20,290 nt of DNA from Sphaeroforma arctica JP610 (lineage: Eukaryota; Opisthokonta; Ichthyosporea; Ichthyophonida), in assembly GCF_001186125.1 (NCBI RefSeq), contig NW_014040344.1, forward strand, positions 6,236-26,525. The letters are read 5' to 3'. Of this stretch, positions 1 to 9,734 are shown piece by piece. Numbering within the stretch: position 1 is the stretch's first letter; every line of letters starts with the position of its first letter. Made by a program: the position numbers and the translations under genes. The notes under the pieces are model-generated. The model was not told where the DNA came from. It searched no databases and saw nothing but the letters and a program-made list of their open reading frames with translations.

Positions 1-116
1 GGCTTTGTGTTTGTTTGTGTGTGTTTATGCGCCTGTGTTTTTTGTGTGTGTGAGAGAGATAGTGAGTGAGTGAGTGTGTGAGTGTGTGTGTGTTCATATA
101 CATATGTGTGTTTGAG
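1..116. repeat. TG/GA-rich microsatellite tract
   Basis: An imperfect run of TG, TTTG, GA and GAGT units fills the left edge. It lies at or beyond the 3' end of the minus-strand gene that follows, in an intron or the 3' flank. On the minus strand it reads as CA/CT-rich. Confidence 0.8.
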
Positions 117-130
117 GTATACAAACAAAT

Positions 131-179
131 TCATGTTGAATTCGACCTTGAAAATCTTTGCAGCGCTAAATTAGGGTAT
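131..179 (-). CDS. Candidate short terminal exon of the Ser/Glu-rich gene
   Basis: On the minus strand a pyrimidine-rich acceptor (TTCTTCCTGCAG, ending at 180) precedes 15 codons and a TGA at 133-131. It is in phase with the donor at 269-268, giving a 90-nt intron and a C-terminus of KLGRYPNLALQRFSRSNST. The other donor at 273 would reach a stop at once through this acceptor, so it would need an exon outside the window. The splice is predicted from signals only. Confidence 0.35.
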
Positions 180-269
180 CTGCAGGAAGAACCACAAGCC
201 GCATCTTCTCGATAATTGTGGGTGAATGTAGCCGGCGCAAATAGGCAATCAAGACACTACGGGAAGCAC

Positions 270-1045
270 CTACCTAATTTTTCAACCTCTTTATGCACAT
301 CTTCCATCCAATCCAGATAGTTTCCGCTGAATTTATCACCTAATTCCATCGATTTCTGTTCCCTGCCTACCTTCGTGTGTACATCCGACACCTTCGCCGA
401 CAAAAAATTTTGACGCTCCTTGCGCATCGCCGTCTCCTGAAATTTATTGTTCATGTTGCCATAGCCAGTGGCATCAACTACTAGCGGTTGCCTCTTTTGT
501 ATTTTCTGAGAAACCACTCGTGTGCGCGTATTTTGCGAATTGTTTGCGAAACCTGTCGCCCTTCCCATCACCTTTCTCCGACAGGTTGGCGAAGTGTCTT
601 CTTCACCCTTGGCATGAGATTTACGCCTTTTTATCCCGCTCGTATGGCTATTCGACTCATCGTCACCTACTGCACGAGACTCGTCGCTCTCACTATTACT
701 TTCACTTTCGCTTTCACTTTCGTTTTCGCTTTCGCTTTCACGTTCGCTTAAACTTTCGCTATCGCTATCCTTGTGCTCGCCACGTATCTCATCGCTACTG
801 CGTCGAGCACAGCCGACCTGAGGTCCAGACTTTGCAATGAAAGCCTGATCCTCACCGACGTCTGAATCCGCACTATCATCCGAGTTCTCAAACTGCCGCA
901 TGAAGCTCTCGCCCAGTTTCTGTAAGCGCATTCTCGCAACACTGTCCGCATCTATTGATTTTTCAGCTTTAAGTGTGCTCTGTACCTTTCTCCGTTTAGA
1001 TTGCGGCAAGCCACTAGATGAGGAACGAGGTTTAGACTTTGACAT
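270..1045 (-). CDS. Ser/Glu-rich acidic-basic protein, probably nuclear; exon 1
   Basis: I do not recognise the family. The reading frame opens at ATG 1045-1043, with an in-frame TGA just upstream (1057-1055), so this is a natural start. Residues 1-30 are basic with a nuclear-localisation-like cluster (SKRRK). Residues 50-130 are an acidic Ser/Asp/Glu tract built largely from GAA-AGY hexamers. Residues 135-160 carry further basic clusters, and residues 185-258 are less biased and probably form the folded or helical conserved part (motifs GYGNMNNKF, NYLDWMEDVHKEVEKL). This composition is common in nucleolar and chromatin proteins, which is inference only. The open frame runs to a stop at 259-257, but two donor-like sites sit just before it (GTAGGT at 273 and GTGCTT at 269). 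A strong acceptor ending at 180 suggests splicing. Joining the 269 donor to that acceptor keeps the frame and gives about 274 residues. Confidence 0.6.
697..768 (-). repeat. Coding hexanucleotide repeat (GAA-AGY)
   Basis: Degenerate TTTCGC/TTTCAC units on the plus strand encode alternating Glu-Ser on the minus strand within the acidic tract. Synonymous differences (AGC/AGT) and Arg/Asn interruptions suggest repeat expansion followed by drift. Confidence 0.7.
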
Positions 1046-2221
1046 CGTTGAGACTCACAATCTACTGTATCCCTAACCTATTAGACTCGAAACAAAGGCA
1101 CCCCAAAATGTATATTTATTTTGCAAGTATCTCAAGAGTGGCGCTCACAAGCAATTTTACAATATGACAATACTAACAATATGTATGTATGTACAATTTA
1201 TTTACATTTATAACAGGAAGTACGTCATCACACACGTGTTACTTCGTTTAAATGTGATACATGTACTCAAAAGTAGGGTTTTGACCCCAGGGTCTATGCA
1301 TTGCCCTGAAAAAAGAAACAGGAGGCTATGGTCTATGCGATTATTTCAGGAGGCCATGTGTAGTATGTATGGCCTTAGGCCCATAAATACTCATAGACTT
1401 TTAGCGGCTTAGTGTCCTATTACCTTTAATAGACTCCTACAAGACCCATCATAAATATTTGCAAATAAAATATTTGCTCTCGTCCGTTGTTGTATTGTTT
1501 TCTATTTTAATTTTTAGATTTTTTCTAAAAGGTCATGAATTCCTAAAGCAAAGAAAAAATAAGATAAATAACATTTTTTTAAATGTATAAATCGAGTCGA
1601 TTATAAATTTACCACAACGCGCCCTGAATGCTACGAAGTTTGTGATCGGGTATTGTCAGTTATACCCAAATTTGATAGAAAAAGAGTACAATCAGACCGC
1701 GATAAGAGTAATATTTAAAATACAGCTCTTGTGAGTTGTGACTCGTGAGAGTCTGAGAGGTCACAGACACAAATTTTATTTATTTTATACAAACTCTCCG
1801 ATCTGGCAATCTCCATCATATCTATTATCACTAAAAGCTTTAGCTATTAGGTACCCCAGAACTTTATTTATCCAAATAAGGAATAAATTTATGCCCATTT
1901 GAGACCCTATACAATGTACATGAATATAGAAAGGCCCAAAACAAGATTAACAAATTATTTTTATGGAAATCTGGACCGAAACGTGAACCAAAATTTATGT
2001 TGCACTTTTAAACCCATGGGGCGCGCTTTCCCAAACGAAACATGGGTACGAAAACCCAAAATTAAAATTAAAATTGTCCCCCTCGTTTCAGAGCTTTTAG
2101 TTCCTTACCGACGTAAGCGGTGTTTTATCTCTCTGAGACTCACTTCTCTTCTCTTTTCTTCTTCGTCCTCCTAATTTAATTAAATAGAAAAAAGGACTAT
2201 GTATGTACATATCTTGAAATC

Positions 2222-2620
2222 TTCTTTTGCGCGAGTGTGTGAACTGTGGACAGTGTGGACTGTTCAGTGTTCAGTGTTCACTGTGGAGACTTTGCAGAGA
2301 CTGAGAGTGGGTCCTCAGACTCCTCACTCCTCACACTTCTTGTTGTGTGAGTGTTGGGACTTGGGAGTCTGGTTCTCTCTGGGGGAGAGGCCGAGGGTCG
2401 TGTGAGAGGAATAAGTCTTGACTCGTGCTGAGTCTTGAGTCTTGCAGTGTTGTTTACTCTTGTGTTGCACACTGTCACACTCGTCTCGAGAGAGTGTGAC
2501 TCAAGTCTCAAGCCTCAAGTTCGGACTCTGCTGCAGGCCTGCAGAGTGCAGACACACTGCTGGTCTCAAACTGACAAACTCAAAGTCAAGAAGAGTCAAC
2601 TATATTTTAAATATCGGCTT
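2222..2620. repeat. Cryptically simple sequence made of GAGTCT / CAGTGT words
   Basis: The stretch is a patchwork of overlapping words such as GAGTCTTG, CAGTGT, CTCAAG and GACTC and their variants, without a fixed period. It resembles slippage-generated cryptic simplicity rather than a tandem array or coding sequence. Similar texture recurs at 2990-3110 and 3470-3550. Confidence 0.5.
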
Positions 2621-2848
2621 CGATTTTTATTAAAACAATATATATAAATACATGTGTACATTTGTAAATACAGTATTGTCAAACAGCCAACTGTCAAACA
2701 CTTCTACATATCTCTACAAGATCTAATTTTTATTTTAAACAAATAAGATCCGACTCAAGAAGAATTTGAAATTTATTTCTGAATTTCGCCTACACATCAT
2801 CATGACTTTTATGAGACACGTCATGGATTCAATGATCCATCAAGATGT

Positions 2849-2873
2849 GAGAGAGAGACTGAGAGAGAGAGAG
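2849..2873. repeat. GA microsatellite
   Basis: Two GA runs are separated by a CT interruption. Confidence 0.8.
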
Positions 2874-3133
2874 TAACTTTAAAAAAATATGAGTGAGAGA
2901 GTTTAGACCTGGCAGGCGTGCATGGTGACTTTTCACTTTAGAAAATAGTCAATAGAGGATTAGAGTAGAGAGGTAGATGCTCCAAAGGCCACGTTCCACA
3001 CTTCACAGTTCACACTCCAGAGTAGACTCCAGCCTCCAGGCTCCAGCAGACTGAGCAGAGTGAGTCAATGAGAGTCAGCAATGACTGAGTGATGACTGAC
3101 GACTGATGAGACATGTATGCCGAGCTGGTAAAC

Positions 3134-3450
3134 GACATGTCTTTTGCAGTTTTGCCTATGGCGACACGTCGCGACGTTCGTTTACGTAATTTTTTAGGCG
3201 ACATGTCTTGTGGCCGACTCGAGATTGAAGAAATTAGACCCTCTGAATCATCAATATCTGAAAATTTCGCCAATCATCACGGTACCTTTCATCGATTACC
3301 AAAGGGTGAGCATGAAAATTCCGAAAATTTCCGACTGTATGTATGACAACATGTCCAGTATGTATATCTAAACGACATACGACATTTTTAGACGACACGT
3401 CGCGACGGTCATTTACTTGTTTTCATATATACAGACAACATGTCGCGACC
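3134..3450. repeat. Cluster of degenerate GACAYGTC palindromes
   Basis: Six copies of an 8-bp near-palindrome lie in about 315 bp: 3134-3141, 3163-3170, 3200-3207, 3348-3355, 3394-3401 and 3437-3444. In three of them (3163, 3394, 3437) the sequence continues as GCGAC, making ACRYGTCGCGAC. Two of those are followed by GTTCGTTTAC or GGTCATTTAC, so the unit is longer than the palindrome and diverged. It could be the remnant of a tandem repeat or a protein-binding cluster upstream of the secreted-protein gene. Open frames on both strands (plus 3113-3346, minus 3010-3273) overlap it and cannot both be genes. Confidence 0.6.
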
Positions 3451-3873
3451 TCATATGTACCAGCCCATTAACTCCCAAGTCCCAAGTTCCCAACTCTCAG
3501 AGTCCCAATTGAAATTCCCAAGTTCCAAGTTTCAACACTCCACTGACTCCAGCCGAACAGGCAACAGCCAATTCGTTGAACTCTCAATTTAATAAAAAAA
3601 GAATAAATTTTATAAATTTTAAATGCCCTATGTACATTCATATTTTTAATTTTTTTATCTGGTGACCTGGTCACTGACTCGCTGTCTATACCTAGAGTCC
3701 GTGGATAAGGAACGCTCCCCTTCACCACCGTTCACCACCCACCGTGCACGACTCAGCATGAGTTCCCTTGAAACAAGCGTATAGCTATGTGCGTTTATTT
3801 ATATATACAACCCAAAACTTCTACCACAGAATAGTTGTAAATCACCCTAAACCTACACTTCAACTGTCGCAAG

Positions 3874-3880
3874 TATAAAA
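3874..3880 (+). promoter_or_regulatory. TATA-like box (TATAAAA)
   Basis: The box lies 10 bp before the first ATG (3891) and 28 bp before the second (3909). At usual TATA spacing, transcription would begin near 3900-3910, which favours the second ATG or an unusually short leader. It is predicted from sequence alone. Confidence 0.4.
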
Positions 3881-3890
3881 TTTCATTCGG

Positions 3891-4868
3891 ATGCACATCT
3901 TTACAAGCATGTTCAATAGGAGGGTACTGATACTGTGGGCAGTTTTCTTACTTGTTCACCATAGCGCTTTGGCTTATCCTGTCCGAAGGCGGCAGTCCAC
4001 AAATCCATTCGCCACAAATCCCTTCACGACTACGAATTTCGATCCTACCTTCTCGAACACTAATCCATTCGCGACAACCACACAAAACACATTTGATCCA
4101 GCTACATATAATCCGAACGTATTCAATCCCACATCCTTCAATCCAACATCCTTCAACCCAACAGTGCCGGTCACTGGCATTGTACCTGTTAATACTGTGC
4201 AGAATGTAAATATTGATTTGCAGAATTCGAATGTGAATTCTGACAGAGGAGGAGTGAGCAGTATTGGTGATTCTGACATTACTGTGAATGGCGGTGTTGG
4301 TGCTGGCGCAGGAGCAGCTGCAACGGCTGCTTTTGTATCTGAGAGTGGTTGATTTCCAGCGAATTCCCCCGTGTCACCCGGTAGTCCACTCTTAGATAAG
4401 AATAGGGCTAATGTTGATAAACCTGTGTTAAACTTGGTAGAATATACAGCCGCATACCCCACGGGTGTGCTCCCAAATGATCCGGTTAGGTTTAGAATGA
4501 CACCTGGGAATTTCCTGACGGGCCCTTGCGATGTAAGGCTTACATTGGAAGCAAAAGGAGTACTCACGCTGTCAGGACCTGCAACCACGGAAGATGGAGA
4601 GCGTGTGAAATTTGCAGAGTTCTCCGGTGCGAGTTCTGCATGCAGTAATGGAACGAACTGTCAAATGAAGTTTGCTGATGGAACAATCAAAATTGGCGAG
4701 TATAGGAAGGGTACAGCAATAGGGCGGGAGTTCAGTCCTATTTTGCGAACAGACGCGGTGGCTGCTGTCATACTTAGGAATGGGGACCTCGTGTTAGTAG
4801 ATGAAGAAGGGAGGAACGTCTACTCATTTCAACTGCGCGCGCCGCGTGGTTTCTGTCTGGGGACTTGA
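3891..4868 (+). CDS. Secreted NPF-rich protein with lectin-like C-terminal half; frame crossed by one TGA or a 99-nt intron
   Basis: Family not recognised. The N-terminus is a clear signal peptide: basic NRR, a hydrophobic core (VLILWAVFLLVHHSALA), then a cut before YPVRRR. Met1 is at 3891, but Met7 at 3909 suits both the signal peptide and the TATA spacing better. Residues 30-95 are a low-complexity Asn/Pro/Phe/Thr region with repeated NPF, FDP and FNPTS motifs, followed by a Gly/Ala-rich stretch. The second part (from about 4371) is beta-strand-like, has four Cys, and ends with NGDLVLVDEEGRNVYSF, which loosely recalls a bulb-type lectin strand. Both parts share one frame, separated only by TGA at 4350-4352. 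A donor GTATTG at 4261 and an acceptor TTTCCAG ending at 4359 would remove 99 nt including the TGA and keep the frame. Readthrough, pseudogenisation or base-call error are the alternatives. The gene converges on the armadillo-repeat gene. Confidence 0.6.
4261..4359 (+). other. Candidate 99-nt intron or retained exonic intron
   Basis: It starts GTATTG and ends with pyrimidine-rich TTTCCAG. The upstream exon would end in phase 1 (A) and the downstream one resume with CG, restoring a Thr codon and the same frame. The segment contains the only in-frame stop of the gene. It also encodes a plausible Gly/Ala-rich stretch when read through, so regulated retention is possible. Confidence 0.4.
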
Positions 4869-5809
4869 TCTCTAAAAACAACATTTAGCTTCCTGCGATG
4901 ATCATAAGAAATAATTTAAATAGTACATTTTATCTCGAATTAAGGTAAGTATCTCATCTGTTGCAAGCCATGAGTTCATATCCACCATATTAAAGACGAC
5001 GATAGCTATAGTAAAGTAACCATGCCATCATATGTTTGACTTGTATTCTCATCGTCTCAACTTGAGAGACGTAGATATTAGCGCAAATTCACGCTCAGGA
5101 ATCACAGCTGGTATTGTTAAAACTTGAAATGTTATACAGAACTGCACGTTTTAATTCACGCGGCCATTGCATTTACATTTTACCTATTAAACTCCCTGAT
5201 CGAACTTTTGATTCTTGGTTGAGGAGTAACTAAAGAGCATGCTATTACATGGCCCTCTAGAGATGTTGCAGTCAAAAGGCAATTTGGGCGATTATACAAT
5301 TCTCGTGTCTGGGAAAATTACCTTTTGACAAAATGCTGTTTGACCCGACTTGTGCAGATGGCCGTGGCTATTATGTAACAACCAGAAGTCGCAATGTTGT
5401 GCCGCGACCCTGACGCAGATAAAACTATACAACTCGCTTCATTGCCTTCAAGTTAATAGGCCGCAGGAGAAATTTGAAAAAGTCGGCAGATTGACGTCTT
5501 CAATTTTCAGATGCTTATCATCAAGTGTTCTTAGGTCTCTTGCTTATCAAAATTCGATCACTAGCTGTACTACAACTAGTACCAATTTCAAATTTGTGTG
5601 ACATTCATATTTATATGAGGTTTCATTCACCATTCAAGTTCAAACAACTTTATTTCAGAAATGTTTCCAACAGGTATTCCTTGATGTCCATATACATCAA
5701 AATTGCTTCAACCTTTCAAAAAAAAAATTTGCCCACACGGGCGATGGCACTGATCGCACGCAACAGTGCTCATACGTTCATCCTAGTTGATAACTAACCG
5801 AAAGATATC
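4869..5809. other. Convergent intergenic region
   Basis: This is moderately AT-rich sequence between two gene 3' ends. I see no convincing gene. A TTTATT at 5650-5655 (AATAAA on the minus strand), about 155 nt past the stop of the armadillo-repeat gene, is a candidate polyadenylation signal for it. ATTAAA-like words near 4990 and 5184 could serve the plus-strand gene. Confidence 0.5.
5650..5655 (-). terminator. Candidate polyadenylation signal AATAAA
   Basis: Minus-strand AATAAA about 155 nt downstream of the armadillo-repeat stop codon. Assigned by position and motif only. Confidence 0.35.
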
Positions 5810-8694
5810 CTACCGACGCGTACGGGATCCGACTATATATCCACTCCTTGTCTCACGAGACTCCTCAGCTCCCGACATCCATCTATAAGCTCCGACCAAA
5901 GTCTTATAGATCTCTCTGCTCTTCTTGTAGAAAAGAAACACGGAGGTACACACCACTCCCAAATGCTCTAGGCTCATGAACATACTCGTTTGAATCCACC
6001 TAGGGGTGATTAGCCACAGAGCTCCATACACAACGGATAAAACCACCAGTATAAGGCATGCGTTCATCACCAGCTTTATACGTTTGGCTTTAAGAGCTGC
6101 AGCACGCTTCGTCCTGGCTTTTGGTGAATCATTTATCAAATCCCGTTGTTCGCGCCACACTATAGCTTCCATTTCGTCTTCGGGGCTGTCTCCTACTCTT
6201 TCTCCAGCCCCTGCACTCCTCACCCCACTCTTTTTGGTATGAGCGCCGCCCGCTCTTGCGGTTTCGCTCAAAATACGTTGTCTTAGGACATTGAAGTCAT
6301 CCGTATTATCGTTGCAATCCGACCCAGGTGCTACTGAAGGCGTTTTTTGCGCCTCCAGCAGCTCGACGTAATTGCAGGCCAATGCATGAGCACTGACGAT
6401 GTCCACATTGTCCGGAAAATGCACTGCAGCCCTTTCCATATCATCGAGTACACCATCCGCCTGGCCTTGCTGAACATTTTCGGACGATCTGTAGTACCTG
6501 CATAAAACCATACATGCCGCTTCCTGTAAGTTCTCATTATTGGCATGCATCTCCATTGTGCGCTGCACAGCTCTGTGGAGGCCCGATTCCCCCGATTTCC
6601 CATTGTTCTGTTCGTTTCGACAGTACTGTGCAAGTGTGTAGCATGTCACTATCTGTAGTTTAGCGCATTTCAAATTCCGGTCCATAGCCTGCTGTAGAAG
6701 CAGATGTACATCCGCCATACCCGCTAACTTATTGTTATCCTTATTGACACAAAACTCATCAAATACCGTACACACGGCCAGCTGCAACGCAAGCGACGTT
6801 TTAGCTTCCTCCCTGTTTCCCTTATCCCCCTCCATTTCCTTGCATAGCTTTGCATCCGGCCTATCACTATCAAGAACACCACGCATGGCACTTAAGACAT
6901 CCAAATACAATCCACTCACACCCAGCTTGCGCACGTTGTTCTCATCAGCACAGTAGCCCACCAAGGCCTCGCAGGCGTAAGCTTGCAGTGAGAGGTCCTG
7001 GTCATGAGCGCGCATCGCCTTCTGGATGATCAAGTGCGCATTCGCCCTTCTCACGGCCGTGCCCATGGTCACACAACCGGCCTTCAACTTTCCCTTCTGC
7101 ATTTGTAGTTGTTCATTCTCAAACACGCGTATAAGAAATACACACCCAACCCTTTGCAGAGCACACACGTGCAAATAGTTATCCATCGCGGTCAGCACTA
7201 AGTTCACAACCTTCACGGACATGCCTTGCTTCGTATTCATGCCGCTCAAATTCGCATCATCCCCCGCGAATGCACACAATGCCTGCAGCGCACACAGCTG
7301 CACACACAGGTCATCAGGAGAGGCTTCCAAAGCATCCATGAGAACAGCCTGTACGTCCCACAAGTAGCCGTGCCCACTGGCATGTGTGCCTAACTTCTCC
7401 ATCGAAGCCAGATATTCATCCTCCTTTGTGCTGCTGCGCCGTCTAACGGAAGCCGACCGTCGTGTCGTATCAATTGCACACGCGTGCGTATACAGCAACC
7501 GGATAAGCTCACAGCCTATCACCACCACCTGTTTTGCGTCGGTTGGTTTGTGAGTCTCACCTAGACTGATAAGAGATGACGGAGTTAGGCAACTGGCAAC
7601 CTCCTCTGCCACACCCCCAACTGTATCAGCACGCGTTGAATCAATGTTATGCCCATCACTAGCAGCCACGTCCCCACCCATTCCCCGTAACTTCACCATC
7701 TCACGCAATGCACACTCCACGGTAGCACATACATCTCGATACAATGCTACCTCCCACAACCTGGCCACCCTCTGCGCGATTGCGCCCGATCCATCAGTAT
7801 CACTATCCGTACCTGCTAATGCGAAAGCTATCAGCGCTCGCATAGCGCGTGTGTGCAGCTGCAAGTCCTGCGGGTGCCATTGCATGGTTTTCTGCAAGGC
7901 CACGTGCGAGTCATGCGAAGCCGCGCACGCGTTCATACGCGGGCTCGAGCAGAACAAGCTGAAGAACTGGCAGCCGGTTGACTGCACCTCGCGCTTGTCC
8001 GGGAAGCGTCTCATGGCCCTCAGCACATCTGTGTCAGCTTTGTTCATAATGATTGAGTCCACTATTCGTGATTGCGCCTGGGATACTCTACTGTTCAGGA
8101 CCTCGGTGTGTATAGGTACAGGTGAGCTAGACTGTGAGCCATTGCCAACTGTGGTTGCTGCGTCGCTGCTATCAGTGGTGAGACCGTACACACACAGTCG
8201 GTGCCAAGCGAGCAAACCACTTGTCTGAACACGCGCATTGCCCGTAAGCGTCTTCATCGCTCGGTGCACACACTCCAAAAAAATCTGTGGATTACAAGCT
8301 AATACTGATTCACTGTCACTACCTTCAGCAACCAACGCACTCATCTCAAGCTGCAGGACACGCGTACACACCATGATAGCCCTGGCTTGGATATCCACAC
8401 AATCGGAGTAAGTAGCAAGAGCGGTTTCAGCGCAAGCGTACACTTGTGCACACACATCCTTCTGTATATCTGCCTCACTATCTGTGCGAGACACGACCAT
8501 TCTCTCCACAAGAGCGTAGACCACATACGTGCAAGCTAGCTGCACATCATAATGCTGTGGAAACCTGCTTTGTATCCTATATAAAACCGATAAGAACCCT
8601 TGATCGAGAAGCGCATCGCATACTGAATCACTGCCGCACAGATAGCCAGTAGCTAATAAAGCTGCTACTACCACGTCTCTGTCCTCGCTACGAT
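5810..8694 (-). CDS. Armadillo-repeat gene, exon 2 (terminal)
   Basis: 2885 nt open on the minus strand with no stop. It follows acceptor CTGCAG and holds all the repeats and both hydrophobic segments. Its length and repeat periodicity make chance impossible. Confidence 0.9.
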
Positions 8695-9734
8695 CTGCAG
8701 TTCAGGTTGTGGTGACATATTAGTTTGCGATAAGCGTGGTGAAAGCTATATTTATCAGAAGTGTTTACAACGCGATTAAGAGGCGTAAACATGAGGCTCC
8801 GGATAGAGTGTACATAGAGTGGAGATGATGTGAAGACAAGAAAAATAAATAATTAGGTATGTAATGGCATCCTCAATGATGTCGTTGCAATAATCACAAT
8901 TTCGCGATCACTAAGCGCTTCCTCGTGCTGGCGGATACGACGCCTGAACACGACAACGGCGACGGCCAGCACGGGGACGGGTTTAGGGTCTTGAGACCGC
9001 AGAATAAGGTCTGGCACTTGATACACTGCACATTAAATGCTAATACGTACAGGTTGTTGTGTGTTTAGACGTGCTTACTTTGCATCATATAGTAGACTTT
9101 TCGGAGACCATTAACATTTACACTCCACCTCTTCCCAAGTCACAAAATCATAATCAATCCTACATACAAGCCCACTCGCGTAACTTGCACTACAGTGGTG
9201 GAGAGCCCATGTATGCCACTCCCGTACCTATTTGAATTAAGCATTTGAGGCTTCTCAGAAGTCAGATAGATTATTTATCAAGTACAGTCAACGATTGACT
9301 TTAACTAATGCCGGATGCACGCACTCTCGCATACCTTGCGCCACAGTGGTGAAGTATTCATGTAAGCCACTCCTCTCGGCTCTCTGCAGCCTGCGCACGT
9401 GCTTGTTCACATTGTCTCGATCGTACCTAACCGTATACACAGCAGACGCACACCGCAGAATTGTGCGTATATTCGAGGACAACTGCTGATCACTCATGTT
9501 CTCTGATATATCTGGATCTATATCTGTTTCCGACTGTGCATCACTATGCGAATTATTGTGTAAACCACGATGAGAACTCCTGTGTGCATTGAGCAAACGC
9601 ATGATTTCAGTGAAGAATATGGGGTCGTCCACATGCGGCAATTTGGCTTCATAGGGTGAATGTATTAGGTATGGCTGAGCTAACCGGGCCACCAGAGCAG
9701 AGGAACGGGCACCTTTCGTCGTCGCAAACTGCAT
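5810..9734 (-). CDS. Armadillo/HEAT-like repeat protein with C-terminal membrane segments, two exons
   Basis: Exon 1 is 9734-9335 and exon 2 is 8694-5810; together they encode 1094 residues. The donor is CAAG/GTATGC (9334) and the acceptor CTGCAG (ending 8695). Phase 1 meets a two-base remainder, so the join gives an uninterrupted frame. Residues 1-133 are a poorly conserved, partly acidic leader. From about residue 170 to 910 there are some eleven helical repeats of the form AM-x(2)-HP-x(2)-x-LQ-x(2)-AC-x(2)-L-x(2)-YC-x-NEQN (for example near 360, 400, 590, 690, 800 and 845), typical of armadillo-type superhelices that bind proteins. Residues 1008-1030 are strongly hydrophobic after a Lys/Arg-rich stretch, and a weaker hydrophobic segment lies near 1039-1056, so the repeat domain is probably held on a membrane facing the cytosol. 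The precise family and function are unknown. ATG 9734 is the first Met in the frame, but the frame is open a further 70 nt upstream, so an extra 5' exon is possible. Confidence 0.82.
9173..9222 (-). repeat. Decayed duplicate of the exon 1 end and splice donor
   Basis: About 50 bp inside the intron match 9323-9373, which is the last 13 codons of exon 1 plus its donor, at an offset of 150 bp. Read on the minus strand the copy gives SGIHGLSTTVVQ against SGLHEYFTTVAQ in the exon. The donor GT has become TT. It appears to be a partial tandem duplication that no longer splices. Confidence 0.55.
9335..9734 (-). CDS. Armadillo-repeat gene, exon 1
   Basis: 400 nt, ending in phase 1 at CAAG/GTATGC. 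It encodes the leader with an Asp/Glu/Ser-rich middle and a basic stretch before the splice. Confidence 0.75.

Larger units (their letters stand above)
1046..3873. other. Gene-poor AT-rich intergenic region
   Basis: This stretch separates the divergent starts of the Ser/Glu-rich gene (minus) and the secreted-protein gene (plus). I find no open frame with convincing protein character apart from a doubtful pair at 3010-3346. It holds AT-rich sequence (1480-2200), cryptically simple sequence (2220-2620, 2990-3110, 3470-3550), GA runs near 2849-2873 and the palindrome cluster at 3134-3450. No target-site duplication, terminal inverted repeat or transposase was recognised. Confidence 0.6.

Noticed and set aside
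3010-3346. Overlapping open frames on both strands as small genes
   Set aside because: They overlap the palindrome cluster, neither has a family resemblance, and the sequence is partly low-order repeat.
1046-3873. Transposable element filling the intergenic gap
   Set aside because: I could find no terminal repeats, target-site duplication or enzyme motif, so no element can be named.
3974-4588. 204-residue open frame antisense to the secreted-protein gene
   Set aside because: It is a shadow frame over a sequence whose plus strand has a signal peptide and repeat structure.
7644-8228. Plus-strand frame inside the armadillo-repeat exon
   Set aside because: It is antisense to a 961-codon exon with regular repeats and lacks protein-like features.
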